A DNA stretch of 10,010 nucleotides from Phoronis ovalis. Lineage: Eukaryota; Phoronida; Phoronidae. This document shows, one piece after another, positions 7,626 through 10,010 of the stretch; position 1 is the stretch's first letter, and each line of letters opens with the position of its first letter. Location: NCBI GenBank assembly GCA_028565635.1, contig JAOXYB010069180.1, positions 1 to 10,010 of the forward strand, in the 5' to 3' direction. Both the position numbers and the translations under genes were made by a program. The notes below the pieces were generated by a model. The model did no database searches. It was not told where the DNA came from and saw only the letters and a program-made list of their open reading frames with translations.

Positions 7626-8765
7626 CTGAAATTTGAAGACCATGTTATACCTACACTTTGTGCCGAATATGCTTCATCCTATGTGTCAGTCATAAGGAAT
7701 CATGCAGCTATGCTGAATTATTATAATATGAAAAAAATAAATCTGAAACAATAAGTGTGCAAACTGTGGCAATAACTGAAAGGAAGTAGCAACGTTTCTA
7801 AAATGAGCATTAAAACAAAATCATGGTGATACTTAAATTTGCCAGTGTGCATATATTTCACATCAACACTACAAGGACACTTAAATACAAAGGTGCAACT
7901 GTATCCATATTTACCACTTTGTATGTCTGGTATTCTGGCTACCATGTGGGAATCAAATAAATTTTTGACAGAAAATGGGCGCAATTAATTTTGGCACAAG
8001 CACCTGTTCATATTAAACAACAAATACAACTGCTAACAACATGTAGTTTTGATTGCATAACTACTAGCATATAACATGTTGCTTTGATAGCTAAAAGAAA
8101 TAAAGCTTAAACTGACAAACAAAATAATAAGCAAATCGCAGTGGGATGTGCACCCTAAAATAAATCTGAAGCTTGTTTTTAGATGTTAAAACATTTTTCA
8201 ATACTTTTATGACGAATCACTAACACTAAAACGAAAACAGTGCTTATACATATATATTGCTATATTTACTTCAACAGGCCATTTCTTCTCACTAACTTAC
8301 AACAGGTGTGTATCTTCCAATTTACAGTAGCAACTGAAAACATTGGTACAATAAGCAACATTTGGAGGAGTCTTTCCAAGCATAAAGTAGTCTATTCCAT
8401 GAGATTAGAATAAATTAATCCGGTGTCCAGCAACACGTGCTGCAATTGTTAGTATAATCAGTTAACTGGAGTGCCCCTTCTAAAAAGTAAATGAGCTGAA
8501 CATAAAAATATTCAAAGCTAACAAATAATTGTAACTAAGACAACTATTGACATTAATAACAATAAGGGTGCATGCAAATTTTACATTACTTGTCATTTAT
8601 TACCCACTGACAATTTTTTAATTGTAATATTACAATATTTTTAAAGAAATAGACTGTGCCAGCATTATACAGTTAATGCCTTTGTATGTGTATGCCTTTA
8701 ACATCATTTGCTGTATTCTCTAAAGGATTTTTATGAATGAATCCAGATATTGCATGCACCCCTAC
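7626..8765 (-). other. intron between the E1 and E2 clusters
   Basis: This is 1140 bases of AT-rich intron. Nothing in it matches the E1 or E2 exon signatures in any minus-strand frame that I read. It contains a perfect 16-base palindrome at 8621-8636 (listed separately). An open minus-strand frame at 7721-7984 encodes a Phe/Tyr/His/Cys-rich peptide without domain features and lies wholly inside the intron, so I treat it as chance. Confidence 0.7.
8621..8636. repeat. perfect 16-base AT-rich palindrome
   Basis: ATTGTAAT is followed directly by its reverse complement ATTACAAT. It sits within a troponin I intron about 130 bases on the downstream side of E1b. In AT-rich DNA a palindrome of this size can arise by chance; no function is implied. 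Confidence 0.6.
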
Positions 8766-8886
8766 CTGCTCCGAGACCCTCGACCTTGATGGGCTCAACC
8801 AGTGATTTAATGTGATTTTCTCTTTCTTCTGCTTTACGGCGGGCTTCATTGCGTAGTTCTTCTGCAGCTCTTTCCATAATAAGTTT
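8766..8886 (-). CDS. TnI: troponin I exon E1b, alternative troponin C-binding helix exon, classical version
   Basis: The exon opens in phase 0 after acceptor TTTATAG (AG at 8887-8888), with KLIMERAAEELRNEARRKAE. It continues through an amphipathic charged segment to IKSLVEPIKVEGLGA and ends with one base (phase 1) at donor GTAGGG (8760-8765). The helix matches the conserved troponin I segment that binds the C-terminal lobe of troponin C. The following VEPIKVEGLG corresponds to the linker before the troponin T coiled coil (vertebrate TnI has a comparable PPLQTSGLS-type linker here). The acceptor and first 22 exon bases are almost identical to E1a, which marks a duplicated exon. By similarity to other troponin I proteins this copy looks like the ancestral type; E1a is the more derived. 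With E2a the split codon reads GTC (Val), with E2b GCT (Ala), with E2c GAT (Asp). Confidence 0.92.
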
Positions 8887-9483
8887 CTATAAATGAACCC
8901 TTACAATATACCTATTACTTTCAAAAAAAAAAAAGTTAATAATAGTTAGTACTTGGCAGTCGAGCAATACAGCCTTTCTGGTCATGCTGTGGTTAGCAAA
9001 CATTCTGCAAGGAGATAAGCTGATAAAGTTTAGCTAAATACGGAATCAAGAATAAAACCAAAGCATAATATTGAAACAAATTTAAAATAGTTTTACATGC
9101 ATAGTGATAAAAATCACACACCTTTGTTTATAAGTGAGTTTTAAAAATATTTTACTGCCTAAGTGACAATATCAGTCTACATGCAAATATATTGTCACAC
9201 ACAACATGCAGTATTTACCCGTGAATACAAACCATTTCATTCATTTGCTGCTTTTTTTTAACACTGAATTCCAATGAATGATATGCTTACAGACAAATTT
9301 TGTAATTACCAATGAATTTACCTTTAATTTAAAAAAAAGTTACATTTTGATAAATACTTTTTTTCAGTTTTACTATTACTTCAAGTTTAACTATGAAAAT
9401 GGCTATATGCATTAATTCTTAAATGTGTCTGAGCTGTTAGTTGTGAAAAACATGCTGTCAGAACAGATTTTAGTAATACCCAC
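8887..9483 (-). other. intron between the E1a and E1b alternative exons
   Basis: This is 597 bases of AT-rich sequence separating the two alternative E1 exons. It contains a 12-base A run on the plus strand just upstream of E1b (about 8923-8934), which reads as a T-rich tract on the transcribed strand, and one possible small exon (8953-9004, listed separately). I see no further copy of the KLIMERA motif here. Mutually exclusive splicing would require that the E1a donor never joins the E1b acceptor. Confidence 0.75.
8953..9004 (-). CDS. possible alternative 5' exon with its own ATG (speculative)
   Basis: On the minus strand a good acceptor with a pyrimidine-rich lead (ATCTCCTTGCAG, AG at 9005-9006) is followed by one base, then an ATG and 17 open codons reading MFANHSMTRKAVLLDCQ, then donor GTACTA at 8947-8952. 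The segment ends in phase 0, so it would join E1b in frame and give a troponin I isoform with a very short N-terminus. Because it is 52 bases long it could not be inserted between a phase-0 upstream exon and E1b without a frameshift, so it would have to carry the start codon. The peptide resembles no troponin I sequence I know, and a 52-base open stretch with plausible splice sites can easily arise by chance. The 66 bases to E1b would also be a very short intron. Confidence 0.2.
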
Positions 9484-9607
9484 TTTCTTCCATGTGTTCA
9501 CTGATCTCCACGTCTTCAATTCTCTCCATGAGAATTCGCTTTTTCTCCTCTTTTTTCTCCTCTGCTTCACGTTTTAGGTCAGCCATTGCTCTTTCCATAA
9601 TGAGTTT
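9484..9607 (-). CDS. TnI: troponin I exon E1a, alternative troponin C-binding helix exon, acidic/lysine-rich version
   Basis: The exon follows acceptor TTTATAG (AG at 9608-9609) and opens in phase 0 with KLIMERAMADLKREAEEKKE, running on to end in ISEHMEE plus one base (phase 1) before donor GTGGGT at 9478-9483. KLIMERA followed by a charged helix corresponds to the N-terminal helix of troponin I that lies in the C-lobe of troponin C (fly TnI has KLIMQKAAEELKKE-like sequence here). It shares the first seven residues and about 14 of 40 positions with E1b, so the pair arose by exon duplication. The second half is distinct and strongly acidic (ERIEDVEISEHMEE). A second GT at 9478-9479 would give phase 2 and not fit any E2 exon, so the phase-1 donor is preferred. 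Upstream partner exons are off the window; they must end in phase 0. Confidence 0.87.
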
Positions 9608-10010
9608 CTATAAATAGCATGCAGACAAAAACATGCAGCTGCCAATGAAAGCATACAGGCTGTTTTTAGCATACACAGAAGAATCTATGCATGATCTTCA
9701 GGAATTTTATCCAAAAAAAATTGATGGTTTTGAGGCAAAGTAACTGAAAGCCAAAATTTTTCTAAAATGTTTACCATTCTGGTTTTGGAATGTGTTAGTT
9801 ACATCTGCATGTATCAGCTTCCTTTCAATTTATCGTCTTTTAACATTACAAGAAAGTTCAACACACATTCAATACAAGTGAACATGCTGTTTAATATATA
9901 TGTACATCCATTAAATTCATGCATTAGTTAATATGAGACGAAAACAGTATTTCCTTGCAGGAGTCTCCCCCTATGGGCCCGTAGTCAATGTCATGATGAG
10001 CTGCCAGTTA
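9608..10010 (-). other. upstream intron or flank of E1a, with a GC-rich patch at the window edge
   Basis: No exon is identified with confidence. Most of the stretch is AT-rich, but about 9955-10010 is markedly richer in G and C and includes CCCCCTATGGGCCC. On the minus strand all three frames of this patch hit stops or lack a usable GT donor, so it does not look like the preceding troponin I exon. It could be the edge of an interspersed repeat cut by the window end. Confidence 0.45.

Larger units (their letters stand above)
4041..9607 (-). other. TnI: troponin I gene, 3' portion (eight exons seen, gene span)
   Basis: This span holds all recognised exons of one troponin I gene read on the minus strand. 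Troponin I is the inhibitory subunit of the thin-filament troponin complex: it binds troponin C and troponin T and blocks actin-myosin interaction at low calcium. Joining E1b, any E2, E3, E4 and E5 gives 121+101+44+42+115 = 423 bases, which is 140 codons plus TAA; with E1a it is 426 bases, 141 codons plus TAA. Every junction uses AG acceptors and GT donors in matching phase, which is strong evidence that the exon set is right. Introns in transcription order (E1a to E1b, E1b to E2a and so on) are 597, 1140, 378, 66, 1680, 483 and 474 bases. The start codon and N-terminal exons are outside the window. The fly counterpart is wupA (heldup). The identification rests on recognised motifs, not on a database search. 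Confidence 0.93.

Noticed and set aside
7721-7984. 87-codon minus-strand open frame
   Set aside because: It lies inside the E1-E2 intron. The peptide shows no similarity to TnI exons and joining it would need splice sites that I do not see.

Overview
The window is AT-rich animal nuclear DNA (roughly one third G+C by eye) carrying the 3' two thirds of a troponin I (TnI) gene on the minus strand. No long open reading frame is present because the coding sequence is cut into short exons. I found them by reading the minus strand for troponin I-like peptide flanked by AG acceptors and GT donors. All are in compatible phase, and one E1, one E2, E3, E4 and E5 join into an open frame of 140 or 141 residues ending in TAA. 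The protein is of invertebrate type: a GKFVKP inhibitory peptide rather than vertebrate GKFKRP, and a tail with NFRTSLKS and KYAM. I lean towards a lophotrochozoan such as a mollusc, annelid or brachiopod, from remembered resemblance only; troponin I of a striated-muscle animal is secure, the phylum is not.

Transcription runs from high to low coordinates. The 5' exons (start codon, N-terminal extension) lie beyond base 10010. Inside the window come two alternative copies of a troponin C-binding helix exon (E1a 9484-9607, E1b 8766-8886), then three alternative copies of the coiled-coil exon that pairs with troponin T (E2a 7525-7625, E2b 7046-7146, E2c 6879-6979). Three constitutive-looking exons follow: E3 (5155-5198), E4 with the inhibitory peptide (4630-4671) and E5 with the C-terminal mobile domain and stop (4041-4155). 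One choice from each cluster allows 2 x 3 = 6 proteins from this part of the gene. Phases force exclusivity: including two E1 copies, two E2 copies, or no E2 shifts the frame onto an early stop. A 66-base gap between E2b and E2c probably adds a steric block.

Bases 1 to 4040 hold the unmapped 3' UTR of the troponin I gene and probably a convergent gene end: a possible last exon of an unidentified plus-strand gene (60-110) with a polyadenylation signal near 1104. Two imperfect hairpins lie between the two genes, one of them (3117-3170) microRNA-precursor-like. Introns and flanks are otherwise ordinary AT-rich sequence with no tRNA, rRNA, CRISPR array or intact mobile element that I could see.
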